Below are positions 22,601 through 43,275 of a stretch of 64,000 nt of DNA, piece after piece. Position 1 is the stretch's first letter, and every line of letters begins with the position of its first letter. The DNA is taken from contig JAVDOI010000019.1 in the NCBI GenBank assembly GCA_032191485.1, positions 1,153,001 to 1,217,000 on the forward strand, read 5' to 3'. A model generated the notes under the pieces. It saw nothing but the letters and a program-made list of their open reading frames with translations. It was not told where the DNA came from and did not search any database. Made by a program: the position numbers and the translations under genes. Source of the stretch: Leptoclinus maculatus. Its lineage: Eukaryota; Chordata; Actinopteri; Perciformes; Stichaeidae.

Positions 22601-24194
22601 AGACTGCTCGATGGCTTTTCTGGGCTTTGGTGTTATCAGCTATTCCAATAATGAAAAATCATCAAGCCTCTGAGCCATTAAATCAATACATGTTTCCGTA
22701 AAACCCTCATGTTCTGCTTGCAGTCTGACTAGGGAGCGGTTAAGCCTGTTGGGTTGGCCTACACTGCTTTCCTGACCAACATTCCACTTTTACAGTATCA
22801 TATTTTTCATTAAATAATGCATTTCCTATGATTACAATGCAAGATGTCACAGATTGCAGGTTTGATGATCTAGAACTCCTGCTGGCTCTAGTTTACAGCT
22901 CTGCATTCTTACATCCCAGAGAGGACGGAAGTAAGTGGTACTTTTTAAAAGTTTATTTGGTTGATTATCTGTTGGGCGTCTCGGTCAGCGTCTGTCCACA
23001 TGAACAACAGCACCAGTACAGGAATCAAGAAAACTAAGGTTTAAATTTGACTTTATTTCCTTTCTTGATGCCAACTAAGCCTCAGAAACCAGTACGTAAT
23101 CTTTACCTCCAGCCTTGGGATATACAGTGATGAGCTCGATCATCTTTGGAAAGTAGTTGTCTGTGTTCCAGGATCTTTTTGAAAGTACCTCACGTTGTAG
23201 AAATAACACACCATACATGGAGGATCATCCTTCAGGAAACCCCCTCATTTTCAAATGGAGGATTGCTAATTACCCTGGAAAACTGCATCTGCAGTGGCCA
23301 TGTAATTGCAGTGTTTATGCAGTTTACCAATGCCAGGGCCCAGGGTTCAGAATATCTCACCCAACCATTGCCTGGATCTGCCTCCTCTTCGTGAATCATC
23401 ATCACGTGGATCAGTGGTGCACCGTCTAATCTTTCATGTTCCACTCTTTAAATTCAACGGCGGATATTCTTTTACCTTCAGCTCTCTTTGATTTCCACCT
23501 TCTTACTTTGGACTCTGTCTTCAACCAAGCTTAACATAATATTCATCAGTATTGATTTGTATGTGGGCAGTGGGTCATGCTTGCAGGTCAAGCTGCTGCT
23601 CATAAACGCGCTGTAAACTCGTGAGAGAACGCCGCTTGTTCTTTTAAGCTCTCAACGAGCGCGGTGGAAGAACAACAGGGTGGTGGCACTTTGATGTATA
23701 ATGTATGAAAGGTTAGCAGGTTAGCAGTAGCCCTTCTTGTCACCTTTCATGTACATTTTAAATATTTCATCAATGGCATTTAATGGATGCTCTTTTGTGG
23801 AGCGAGACTGAGCTGGTGGGGGTTCCGTTAATTAATAAGGTTGCTCATGGATACAGGCTGTTGCAGCTATCAGATCTGTGACCTTTTTAGTTGTAGGACG
23901 ATGTCTATACCCTTTGTGATATCTTGATGCTCATTCAGTGGTGACTTTTATCTTCCACTCGAGGGGCCATTTCTTTTAACGTTATATTCCCTAAAACATA
24001 ATGACATTATTTTTCATAAGAAATTGCAGGACATAATAAGATGGCTAAACCCGGGCTTGGGTTGGGTTCCAGTTGTCTGTTTCATTATGGATGTTGGCAA
24101 AATACCCAGATTCATTAAGCGACTATATCAGCAAATACCCTGTATATGTTAATTCTGTATGTAACTTTAAAAGAGACTTTTTAACGGTTTTGCT
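22601..24194. other. Probable intron; one weak exon candidate at 22828-22930
   Basis: At 22828 an ATG opens 34 codons that reach a consensus donor (GAA|GTAAGT near 22931). There is no good acceptor upstream and no known protein match, so it is not called as a gene. The remainder is unremarkable. Confidence 0.3.
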
Positions 24195-24410
24195 AATCGA
24201 TTAATCGCCAAAATTCTCTGGTCCCAGCTTCTCACATATAAAGGATTTCTATATATTTTTTTATATCAGTAAACTGGTTCTCTTTTGGGCTTTTGACTGT
24301 TGGTCGGATAAAACAAGTAATTTGAAGACATCCCCTTGAGATTTTGGAAAATGCGAGGATCATTTTTCTGTTGTTTTTGACATTTTCTAGACAAAAAAAA
24401 AATGTATTAA
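24195..24410 (-). repeat. Dispersed teleost repeat, 'aatcggttaatcg' type, minus orientation
   Basis: The reverse complement shows the same order of words as 10618-10800 and extends further into its 3' part (gactgttggtcggataaaacaag, gaagacatcccc, cagcttctcacat on the plus strand). Confidence 0.65.
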
Positions 24411-24664
24411 TTGATATTAAGATTGACAGTAACCGTTCATCAATGTTGCCAGACTCTCCCAGTTAAACGTTTCTATTCATATCGTATCAACAGCATTCCG
24501 ATGCAATAGTTCTGAATCTGGAACTGATATTTGGAGAAAGTAGCTCATGAAAAATAAAAGTGTGCAAACCAAGTATCGATTCAATAAGGGGTTTGGAAAG
24601 AATTCCGTTTTGATCAATTTAGTTTCTGTGAGTTGGCTAACTAAAAGTTGTAAAGCTGCATCTC

Positions 24665-24968
24665 TCTCACCCTGGTGACGGCCGCGGCCGGAGGTATTAC
24701 GTTCTTGGGTTGTCCGTCCGCCCGTCCCATTCTCGTGAACGCAATATCCCAGTAACGCCTTGAGCGAATTTCTTCACATTTGGCACAAATGGCCATCAAG
24801 GATGAAGTGATTAGAATTTAGTGACTCACACAACACGTGTTTGGCCATAAGAATGAATACAATTGTGACAATTTCACACCAATGTGTAATAGGATAAAAT
24901 GATGAAGTGATAACATTTTGGACAGACATGTTATGTAAAGTACAACTAGACCGGTTGGCGGATTGTTG
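24665..24968 (+). repeat. Dispersed teleost repeat, 'gtccgtccgcccgtcccattctcgtgaac' type, copy 1
   Basis: It contains gtccgtccgcccgtcccatt, ttctcgtgaacgcaatatc, gaatttcttcacatttggca and ends at accggttggcgg. I recognise it as an abundant fish repeat. A second copy sits at 49525-50042 with the matching final motif tggtttggcggaggcaatac. The hAT element at 24977 is inserted at or just beyond its end. Confidence 0.7.
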
Positions 24969-25528
24969 CTCTAGTTCAGGCCTGGCCAACCCGCGGCTCC
25001 CGAGCCGCATGCGGCTCTTTGCCTAGTTTCATGCGGCTCTTACGTTCATATCGAAGTTTGTGTTTGTGTTTTTTTTTTTAATGTGCGTGTTCGCTTCGCT
25101 TGAGTTCAATACGGTATTTTCGTCAAACGCGCAAGGGGCGGACTGGGGGAAAAAAGTGTCCCGGGAGTTACTGTGTCAGACCGGCCCACTCGGTATTTTT
25201 TCACTCGCATTAATGCATAGTTTATCGCGCGTTAATACATGGAACAGACATTTGTATCACAGTGTTTTTAGTGTATAGGTTAAGGACTGTGGTCTTTATA
25301 GCAATTTGATTCTTTGAAGACATCATAAAGATATTTAACTTTCACATCTGAAATTACAAAAGCTCTGCTCTGTGATGTCTTTCCTTGTCTCTCCCCCTGT
25401 GTCACGGTGTGGGTACATCGCACTGGTGAAATCAGAATACCCTTATTTGATTGGCTAAACTGCATCACGTGACGTGATTTACAACGCATCGGTGTGTTTT
25501 TTTTCGCACGTGTTGAGTAGGCTAGAGC

Positions 25529-25665
25529 AGTGGTCCCCAACCTCCTGATAGATGTTTTATTTTGAAAAATTACCGGATTCTCTCCCAATTTCATCCGCCT
25601 GTGGCTCTTGACACATGTCAAGACGCTTGTCTCGGTCACGTGATATGTTAATTAAGCCCACAAGT
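25529..25665 (+). mobile_element. Third hAT-type end inside the complex
   Basis: cagtggtccccaacc at 25529 is the standard left end of another vertebrate hAT group. Its right partner was not found within the complex. The sequence leads into the BED-finger open frame starting at 25674, which probably belongs to it. Confidence 0.5.
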
Positions 25666-25673
25666 TAGCGAAA

Positions 25674-25860
25674 ATGAGTAAAAAACTTTTGGAGAGCTTC
25701 TTTGCGAAGGGGAAAAGCCCACTAAGGAGACAGAAGAAGAGCCTACAACTTCCAAGAAAAAGAAAGCTTCATTTAACAGACAATATCAGGAGTCTAATTA
25801 AATATCAGGAGTAATTCTGACGCGCCAAACCCACTCTGCATAATATGTGACGACAGAGGA
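25674..25860 (+). pseudogene. hAT transposase N-terminal (BED zinc finger) remnant
   Basis: From the ATG at 25674 the product starts MSKKLLESFFAKGK. After a frame shift it shows a Lys-rich SKKKKASFNRQYQES stretch, then a stop, then DAPNPLCIICDD, the first half of a BED-type C2H2 finger. This order (Lys-rich tail, FNRQY, LCIIC) is what I know from hAT transposases of the group that gave rise to vertebrate ZBED and EPM2AIP1-like genes. There are several disabling breaks. Confidence 0.75.
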
Positions 25861-25978
25861 AGAGGAAGATCAGCTGCTGGAGATTGTAAATGACGGTGGC
25901 CTTAAAAGTATGTTTGAGACAACAACTCTGCTGGTGTTTTGGATTGACATTTAATAACACCTAAAACAAAGTTAGACT

Positions 25979-26094
25979 GACGGAAGAGATTAGATGAGTA
26001 AATAAGTTGGAAACCATGAGTGTGAATACAGATTGTGACGGAAGAGATTAGATGAGTAAAGAAGTTGGAAACCATGAGTGTGAATACAGATTGT
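25979..26094. repeat. 58-bp perfect-period tandem duplication
   Basis: Copies at 25979-26036 and 26037-26094 differ at only one base (taaataagtt against taaagaagtt). Both start gacggaagag and end cagattgt. The near identity implies a recent event in an otherwise decayed element. Confidence 0.95.
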
Positions 26095-26314
26095 GAGGAG
26101 TAGTATAAATATCAGTCAGTGATTTTTGACTTTGGGTATTTAGGTATTAGAGTAAATTTAACGTGTTCTGTGAAGCATAGAATATAGTCGTGGCCGGCGA
26201 TGTCAGAGGGAGGGCCTGTTGGTGATGGAGGTGGGCCGGTATTGGACCATCCCAACCCCTTCGGCCTACCGGGGATTTTCCCGGTATCCCCGATGGCCAG
26301 TCCGCCCCTGTTCT

Positions 26315-26482
26315 ACCCTGAAACACGTGAAATCAAAGCATCGATCTGTTCTGACTGACACCCATGTGAAAGAATTGCTTCGAGTGGCAACAACGGAATA
26401 CAAGCCAGATTTGAAGAAGATTGTTCAAGGCAAGGAAGTCCCACTAAGCAACATGCATAGTAAAAGAAAAACGCTATTGTAA
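26315..26482 (+). pseudogene. hAT transposase C-terminal remnant
   Basis: The frame reads TLKHVKSKHRSVLTD, then LLRVATTEYKPDLKKIV, and ends at TAA 26480-26482. 'KSKYR..LTD..L...LR' followed by a 'Y.PD..KLV' type tail is the usual C-terminal end after the hAT dimerisation domain. The sequence directly upstream is foreign (the nested element ends at 26310). The catalytic core is absent. Confidence 0.75.
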
Positions 26483-26656
26483 ATTATTATATTTTTGTTT
26501 GTGGACTTGGTTGAACTGAGAGTTTGTGTGTGTGAGACAGTGCACACAATGTTCATTGTTGAAAATGACTGGCCTGTGGTCTTAGTACTGTAGGAGTCAA
26601 TTTCTGTCATTATCATGTTGGTGTGTGACATTTACAATAAATCTGGCTGAGCAGAG

Positions 26657-26658
<2 letters not shown>

Positions 26659-26707
<49 letters not shown>
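26659..26707. repeat. (GT)n microsatellite
   Basis: About 24 uninterrupted GT steps near the right end of the outer hAT element. Confidence 0.97.
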
Positions 26708-26710
<3 letters not shown>

Positions 26711-26823
26711 AAGGGATGGGGTGATGTTCATGTGTGCCCATGTGTATGATGTGGCTCTTTGCGGTAACACAGCAAAAAATGTGGCTCTTAGTCTCTGACT
26801 GGTTGGCCACCCCTGCTCTAGTT

Positions 26824-28774
26824 GATAAATGTAGCTTGTTAGCTGGCTTGGTGGGTAGGGCTTCCCCATTCTTGATCCCGCCCTCAAAGATTTGATTGGT
26901 CAACTGCATCTCTAACAAAGGGAAGCAGCCACACGACAATAGGAATGACACCAGATCTCTTTGAATTGCTGAACTGAATTCAGAGATCTGGAACCAGGCT
27001 AATTGGAACAAAACTGCAGCAAAACCAGATTTTTTTTATTTTTTTTTATTTTTTCCCAAAATGTTCCTCTTGTTTTTGTAGCCTAAATAAAGGAGATCAT
27101 CAAGATTGTTACAGGGCCTTCATGTGAGACTTTCACATCTCTATTTGTAACACCACTGGCCCCTTTATCAGTTGAACTCACGCTATGCCTGATTCCCACT
27201 GCTTTATCATATATTAGTTGCTTTGTAGAAACTGAAAAGATGATGGAACTGTTTCCTATAAACTGAACAGAACCACTCGTCTTTATCATTCAGCAGTGAC
27301 TTTCTCACTTTGTCTATGCTGAAAGCAGCAGACGCTCCCGCCCACGCCACTGTGCATCTCTGCTGATCAGCCTTCAGCCCTCATCTGGCAAAGACACCCA
27401 GCGAGGCAATTTGTCCTGACCCCAGGTCTGCAGCCATATTTGCCCAGCCACAGTGTGTGTCGGCATGTTCCGGCTGGGCACCATATGTGACAGGATGTGT
27501 GTAATGGTAGCCGCAAAAGCCCTCGTCAGCCATCTCTGGACACTATTTATAAGGCAACCCTGTCATTTGGATGTGCGGGAGGGGGACCGTTGGCATCAAG
27601 GGGTGAAGGGATGAGTGCAATTTGTCCCGTTTCCGTTAACTCATCCCACTGGTGTTTTATTTATTTTTTTCTTAACACTGAAAAAATTTGGACAGCAGCC
27701 ACCTCTTCTGAACTGCCGGTCCAACCTAAGGCCCAGGGATCAGAGCGGTCCAAAGTGGCAGCTTTGCTCTTAGCTTTCATGTCCAAGTCCACGCCTCTCT
27801 TGAGGCATCGATGCAGAGCCAAAGTGGGATTCATACAGATACTGTACTGCCAACACAGTCCTGAGAGCTTTCTTTTTTAACGATAATACACCTCAGAGAT
27901 CCTTGGGCTGTATTGGCTACATGTTTTTTAAAAGTGGCCCCCTCGCGCATTAGAACTGACTGGTTCAATATGTGCTCTCTCGCCCCCTGAAGTGCGTCAA
28001 AGCCGTAGGAAACGTCGTAAAGCTTCCCACAGCGAATGTGCACAGATTTTCCAATGAAACGTGAGTAATAAGGACATTATCACCCGTCAGTCACGGTGAC
28101 GCTGTGGTTTTCACAGCTCTGTGTATTGTGGAACACTTGAAGTTTTCACTCTTTTTTTTTTAATAGTGCTGGAAACACCTGCTGCATCGTGAGTATATTT
28201 TCAACCTCAATTTGTGAGCTGTTGGTATAAAAGTTGGCCAACGCGGTATTACAAACGCAAAGGAGTGCGCTGTAAATCTGTGCATTGGTAGGATTTTTAA
28301 ATTGCAAAACGCTTGGAACAACAAAACACGTTTTTAAAGTGTACTGCACTGACTTTTTCCTAAGAATTAGCCCATGGTAGCTTCCTAAAGTTTAAGACAC
28401 TTAACTCAATAATATCAAGAATTGGAAATACACGGTTAGCTCTGTTGCTTAAATATGCACGCTTGTCTGTTACATTTTGCACTTCAGTTCACTAGTCTTG
28501 ATTAATCCTACTCAGCCTGTGAAAGCAGTAATGTAATGCCTTCTGTGGCTCTGGACGAGCTTTCTAAAGTCAGATGAAATAACCCGGGTGATGTCATCTA
28601 GGTTATCTAATCTTGGTCTTGGAGACTACAATGTTGTTGCAGAAAGAAGGGTTGGGCCGATTAGGGATCCCGCAATGTTTCACCGTGGAAATACGAGCAT
28701 TGAGGGACAGCCAGCATCGGGGAGAGTTCCCACGAGGGCATCCTCCCACACATGTGCATATAGGGTGAGCTTTC
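26824..28774. other. Probable intron, nothing recognised
   Basis: Apart from a T/A-rich tract at 27028-27055 there is no repeat, RNA gene or convincing exon. The plus-strand frame at 27497-27880 has no start context, domain or splice support. Confidence 0.4.
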
Positions 28775-28775
28775 T

Positions 28776-28875
28776 ATGCCTCGGGTAGCTCAGTGGGTTG
28801 GATGGCTCTACCCAACACCATCCAATTCTCTTTCCATTCCTCACATTAAGGAAAAAAAAGCCAATGATGCAACGG
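28776..28875 (+). repeat. tRNA-like SINE fragment (A box only)
   Basis: cgggtagctcagtgggttgg resembles a tRNA A box and its surroundings. It is followed by a short pyrimidine-rich tail and aaaaaaaagcc, as in a tRNA-derived repeat of fish genomes. No B box remains, so it is not a tRNA gene. Confidence 0.45.
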
Positions 28876-38214
<9,339 letters not shown>

Positions 38215-38455
38215 ATTAACTTGCATTTGTATCGCACCTTTCTAGTCACTCAAAGCGCTTTTCACTACATGCCATCATTCACCCATTCATACACTGATGG
38301 CAGGTGGCTACCATGCAAGGTGCCACGTGCCCATCAGAACTGAACTAATTCACATTCACACCCATTCATACACAAAATGGCACAGCAATCTGAAGCAATT
38401 TTGGGTTCTATTGACAGACGACCTGCTTTACGTCTGAGCCATACAGCCGGTGGCC
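38215..38455 (+). repeat. Dispersed teleost repeat, 'cactcaaagcgcttttcactacatg' type
   Basis: It contains actcaaagcgcttttcac, catcattcacccattcatac, ctgatggcaggtggctacc, atgcaaggtgccac and acgacctgctttacgtctgagc in the order of an abundant fish repeat I recognise. A single degraded copy. Confidence 0.7.
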
Positions 38456-41400
38456 CCTTTTTAAAACTAGGCTGTGAGGGTAAACGGGTACGGCGTTTGT
38501 GTGTGCAGACCACACCTTTCAGGTCAGGTGGAGTCGGAGGAGGGTGACCAACATGTTGAGCAAGGGGAGAGCACCTTCCAGGGCTACATTTCTGCTCACT
38601 GAGAAAGTCCTCACCACATGTTGTGCCCTTTTTCCCTTTCGAGGATTATCACGCATCCCCTCTCAGTAGCAGCACTGCAGGTGGGAGGACACAGCATTAC
38701 GGGGAAGATAGCCGAGGTGAATCTCATCCTATGTCAGCAAAAGGAGTCCTGGTAAGCCAGACCTGACGGTGACTGCCAGAGGAGGTTCACGGGGCGGGGG
38801 AGCAAGAACGGAGCGATTACAAGGTCTGGAGTAGGGGGGATGTTATGCCTGCCTCTCCACAGGGGCTGTTATCAGACAGGAACGGCTGCTTCGAGTGCTG
38901 CTAGATAAAGATTAGGGCACATCAGTGAGGAAGACCACTGCCTGGGGCTGACGTGTCCTTGAGATCCATACCAAGTGCTTTAGTGTCATTGTCAGTCTCG
39001 TTGGTTTGACCCTGACCTCTGACCCCTAGGGAGGGGTCAAACCTAATGCTGACATTTTCTTTTTAAGAATACCTAAATCCTGTCTGCAAATATAAGTATG
39101 TAACAGGTGAATGGTGCAAACAGACTCATGACTACTACGTCTGATTAAATGTATTCTGTTGGACTACCATCAGCATCGGGCTGGAAGATATGGTAAGATA
39201 TGGTTTTAGGATATGTTTTTTTTTTATATTGATCAATGCCCATAATCAACACGCTATATATTTTTTATAATAATAACTCTCCATATACTGTTTATTTCAT
39301 AGTTTACCTTGTTTCCTCGTTATGCATTAATTATGGAGTAGACATTACATATTTAAATAAAGTAACTGAAATATTCACATAGTGACATGGGAGGAAATAC
39401 AAAGATAAATGGTATGATTTACAGTTTTAAGAGCAGAAGGTTTTTTTATGGTTCATAATATAAATTTTTTTATCAGAACTGGTCGTTGAGGGTTGATTAC
39501 ATCTGCACAGTTTCCGTCTCACTGCTGCTCGCTACTTTTAAGTATGACCAAAGACTTCCACCGGCCAATCCGGCTAACATCAGATTACTATCAGATTAGC
39601 CCTAAACTTACTTGAATGGGGATAACAATTAAATCGTGCGGCTCTTATAGACCTTCCAAGACGAATTGATGATGAATGCTGATAGTGAAACGTCATTCAT
39701 GTAGCCTACTCCATCAAAGATGCTACGACAAAGAGCCTACGACTCCGTTCTCTGACTGTTTGTTTAGTGTTTTTTTAGGTTGAGGTAAACGGATAAAAAA
39801 ATAACTACTGAAATTAAATATCATACTTTTCTCGTCGTTATTGTGGAAAATGTTATCGTGGAAATTTTCACATCAGCATATGAGTTTTAATTTGAGTCGC
39901 AATTGCTCAGTGTGTCGAAGTATGGCAGTTTATATTGGACAGGCCATACCTCAACAAGTTTGGTAATTAAATAGCAGAAAACTGAATGTTTTTATATTAT
40001 ATATGTGGATAAGATGTGCGAAAAATTTCACACATCTTCAGGTTCTGAAGAACCGTTATGGAACAAAAATGGTCCTTAGTACAGCCAAAGCCTAGGGCCA
40101 CATGGTAAAGCAACAACTAATGAGTTCTTCCTTGGTCCATGGCTGAGCAACTTGTGACATATCCTGACATAGTGGAGATAATTATAGTTTTGATTGCCAG
40201 ATATTAAGTAACGCTAACAAACATTCGCAGGTTACAGCTTCACTGTTGCGGAGTTTAGATTTCGACAGATCTTGATTTTGTTAGCAGCAGGTCACATGTT
40301 ACATGGTCTGGTCCGAGGGATACACGCAAACATCACTTTTGTTTGTTTACAAGGAGAAACTCTTTATTTAAAAAGAAAATACAACCACATTATCCAAAAT
40401 TACTCACAGTCTGATCTGATCAATAGATTGATGCAAATTCAAAACCTAAAGGTGTTTAGATTTCATCATGGCTTATGGGACTACCTTATTACATGTGCAA
40501 ATTAAGGAAGCTAATTTAAGCAAATGAGTCCCAGTTCTTCCTGTACGTTTCGAGCACACTTTGGAGCAGTGAAAGAGAGACCTCACTCTTACTATGATGA
40601 GTGGATAAAACAATATCACACTCCTAAGGGTTTGAGTTTATAGCTACAAGCCTGCAGAGAGGATGTTTTTCCTTTGGCGTTAATGTCCATATACATGATA
40701 TGTATTTAAATGTGCGTCTTCAGTGATGAGTCAGGTAAACGTGCGGTTTCGGCAGTTCAGCGTGAGAGAGACAAACGTTCGCTAATGTCCACAGATCACA
40801 GACACGGGTCCCCGGTGCTGCACACAACGCACCCAGTCAATGTGCTGATGGCGCTCTGCCTGCTGGCTAATGAACAGCTAATGCTCTCCTCTCCCGCTGC
40901 TCTGAAAAGCATCCACTTTAAAATTGCCACAGTGACGATTACCTCTTCCATATTGCATGAGTTCGGATGCAAACGAATTTGCTCTCCGCTCCTCGCGCCG
41001 TCCATCTCCCTCCCCCGCCCGATGTGCCAATGTGATTCTTCTTCCCTGCAGACTTATGGGAACTGCCATGCTTTGTGTTCCTAGCAATATCTCTTGACAT
41101 GAGCCCGGAGCGCGAGCCTCCGTGTTCAATATCTTGCAGCGAGGTCTATTCCGCTTTGACACTCCAGCTGCCGCAATTGCTTTTAGCATCGCTGCAAACA
41201 GACTTAGGACTGACTCAGCACAGCCTCTGCATTTTGAATGTCTTCGCCTCGGAAACATCCCCCAGAACAAACATATACAACCACATTGTTTACCCAGTAG
41301 CCCAATTAGCTAATTGTTTAACCCTATGCAACTCTTGACTGGTGTACTCCGCAATTCCTGTCGTTCATTAAGTCTGCCTTTGTGCTTTTTTCCTCCCTCT

Positions 41401-42699
41401 CTCTGTAATCCACATTTCCATGTCACTGCCAGCGCTGCAATAATTGTAGAGGGAGATAATTGTTTACATACTGCAGGACACATGAGTTGACAATAGAGCG
41501 GGGCTGGGAGCCCGTGTCACGGAGGGAAAAGTGATTTTTCTTGTGCAAGCCTGGTCCTCAGGCGACCTGAGAGGAAAGTAAAGAGTTCATGGGGCCGCAG
41601 TTTATTGGATTGATGACGGATGATGCATTAATGACTGCAGCATGTGATCTTTTTTCTCTCTCTCTCTTTGCGTTTGCTCAGGCTTTATGTAACAGCGGCA
41701 GCTTCAGTCAACAAAGGCAAAGATACAAGGTTTTACTTTCCAAACAAATTGGCACACTGGTACGATGCTGTTCTGTTTGTGTAACAGGGTTTGTGATGAC
41801 TGTCATGCATTGGAAGAGCTTATGTCCTGCTAAATAGGAAAGAAGTGAGCTTTTTGACTGATGGGCCTGTCTCCTGATTCTATTGTGGGCAGTTAAAAAG
41901 TCAAAGATTGCATCTAAAGTATGTAGATGTTTCGTTATTTTGACCAGAATTATCTTCTGTTTTTCACTAGTTTGGCATTGCCGTAATATTCATTTGTTCA
42001 GATGAGTTGATAAAGCCTTAAAATTAACTAAGCAATGATTCTTTTTTTGCCACTTGGCCGCAGCGGAATGAAATGTAAACGTTGAATTGACAGGCAAAGG
42101 TTGCCTATTTGAATATCCAGCAGATACGGAGTAACATTAGCATTCATTTGGAGTCATATTTCTAGCCACCCGATGAATCTAAGACCAACAATCTCAGCAG
42201 GGATATCTTTTGTTTTTTTTATTGTGAACTAAAATAGAGATACAGATGCACACACACTATTAGTAATATAATATTGCACATATGTGTGGTCTTAAAGGAG
42301 CTACTTAGGCTGTACTATCTCTATAACTAACCAAAACCAAGACCAACAACTGTACTGTAATTGGCCGTTCATGGCTGTTGACAGAAAACCAGTCAAATTT
42401 GGCTAAATTCCATAACGCTGGCTCAATTTCAAGGGTTAGTCAGGTTTGAAGGAAGAGGAGAGAAGATGAATACCACTGTCATGTCTGTCCTCCAAATATG
42501 AAGTTGACCGTAACATCGAAATTCAAGGTAAACTGTGCTCAGTTTTCAAGGGAGAAGGAACTTACTTTTTTAACAATACTCCTGATTATTTTGCTCAATG
42601 TTGTGACTGCAACATGTAATTGCTTTGACTTAATTGAAACATTTAGTCTCATCAGGATTTTGATGGCTCAGATAATTCCAGGCGGCATCCTCCGGGTCT
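38456..42699. other. Probable intron, nothing recognised
   Basis: 39170-40060 is AT-rich. 40700-41100 is GC-richer, with conflicting open frames on both strands and no domain. A strong acceptor-like pyrimidine tract ends at 41682 (tttgctcag) but the nearest donor is weak (AAG|GTTTTA). Confidence 0.4.
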
Positions 42700-43275
42700 G
42701 AAAAATAAAGCCAATGCTGAAGTGCATAAAACCTGCATTCTTTCTAATGGACAGCAGGGGGCGACTCCTGTGATTGTATAAAAAAGTCTGATTGTATAGA
42801 AGTCTATGAGAAAATGACTCTACTGCTCTCTTGATTTATTACCTCAGTAAACATTGTAAACATGAGTTTATGGTCTCAATCTCTAATTGCAAGTCTTCTT
42901 CAATACAACATGATGTTCATTTAGTAAATTATGGTTCCATTTAGACTAAAGTAGACCATAAAGAGGAGTATGCTTTAGGGCGGGGCTACCTTGTGATTGA
43001 CAGATTACTACCACTGTGTTGTCCAGTGTTTGCGATCTTACAACTTTCACCCTTTCACAGTGAGTTTTCAGTTCATAAAAGTTAATCGTAACATTTTGGT
43101 CGCCTAAAAATGTCTTGGCTCCACCCCTCTTGTATCACCTCTGTTTGCAAAAAGCCAAGATGGGAACAGTCAGAAACCAAGATGGTGACGACCAAAATGC
43201 TTCAAAATGGCAGTCGACAAACTAATGGGTGACGTCACAGTGACTATGTCCACTTCTTATATACAATCTATAGAT
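42700..43275 (+). repeat. Dispersed teleost repeat, 'gtctatgagaaaatgactc' type, long copy
   Basis: It shows ggacagcagggggcgactcc, gtctatgagaaaatgactc, acctcagtaaacattgtaaa, ggcggggctaccttgtgatt, gggtgacgtcacagtgac and atgtccacttctta in order, which I recognise as an abundant percomorph repeat. A truncated copy in the same orientation lies 1.1 kb downstream at 44405-44600. Confidence 0.75.

Larger units (their letters stand above)
25132..26310. mobile_element. Second hAT-like end pair nested in the outer hAT
   Basis: The left boundary reads caaggggcggactgg and the right boundary is the reverse complement of caggggcggactgg. The inner-right sequence (cggcctaccggggattttcccggtatccc) is subterminal sequence I associate with a fish non-autonomous element of these ends. 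It sits directly before the surviving transposase C-terminus, as if inserted in that gene. No 8-bp duplication is present (caaacgcg against ttctaccc), so the left side has been rearranged. Confidence 0.5.
24977..26815 (+). mobile_element. hAT transposon (outer copy), 8-bp target duplication, internally rearranged
   Basis: The left end is caggcctggccaacc and the right end is the reverse complement of caggggtggccaacc, so the inverted repeats match at all but two positions. Flanks are identical 8-mers ctctagtt at 24969-24976 and 26816-26823. The subterminal 'gcggctctt' words on both sides are typical of this hAT group. The 1839-bp body is mosaic: transposase N- and C-terminal scraps, a 58-bp tandem duplication, at least two further hAT-type ends inside it, and a (GT)n array. 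Confidence 0.93.

Noticed and set aside
28781..28860. tRNA gene suggested by an A-box-like tagctcagtgg
   Set aside because: No B box, no cloverleaf; better explained as a tRNA-derived SINE fragment.
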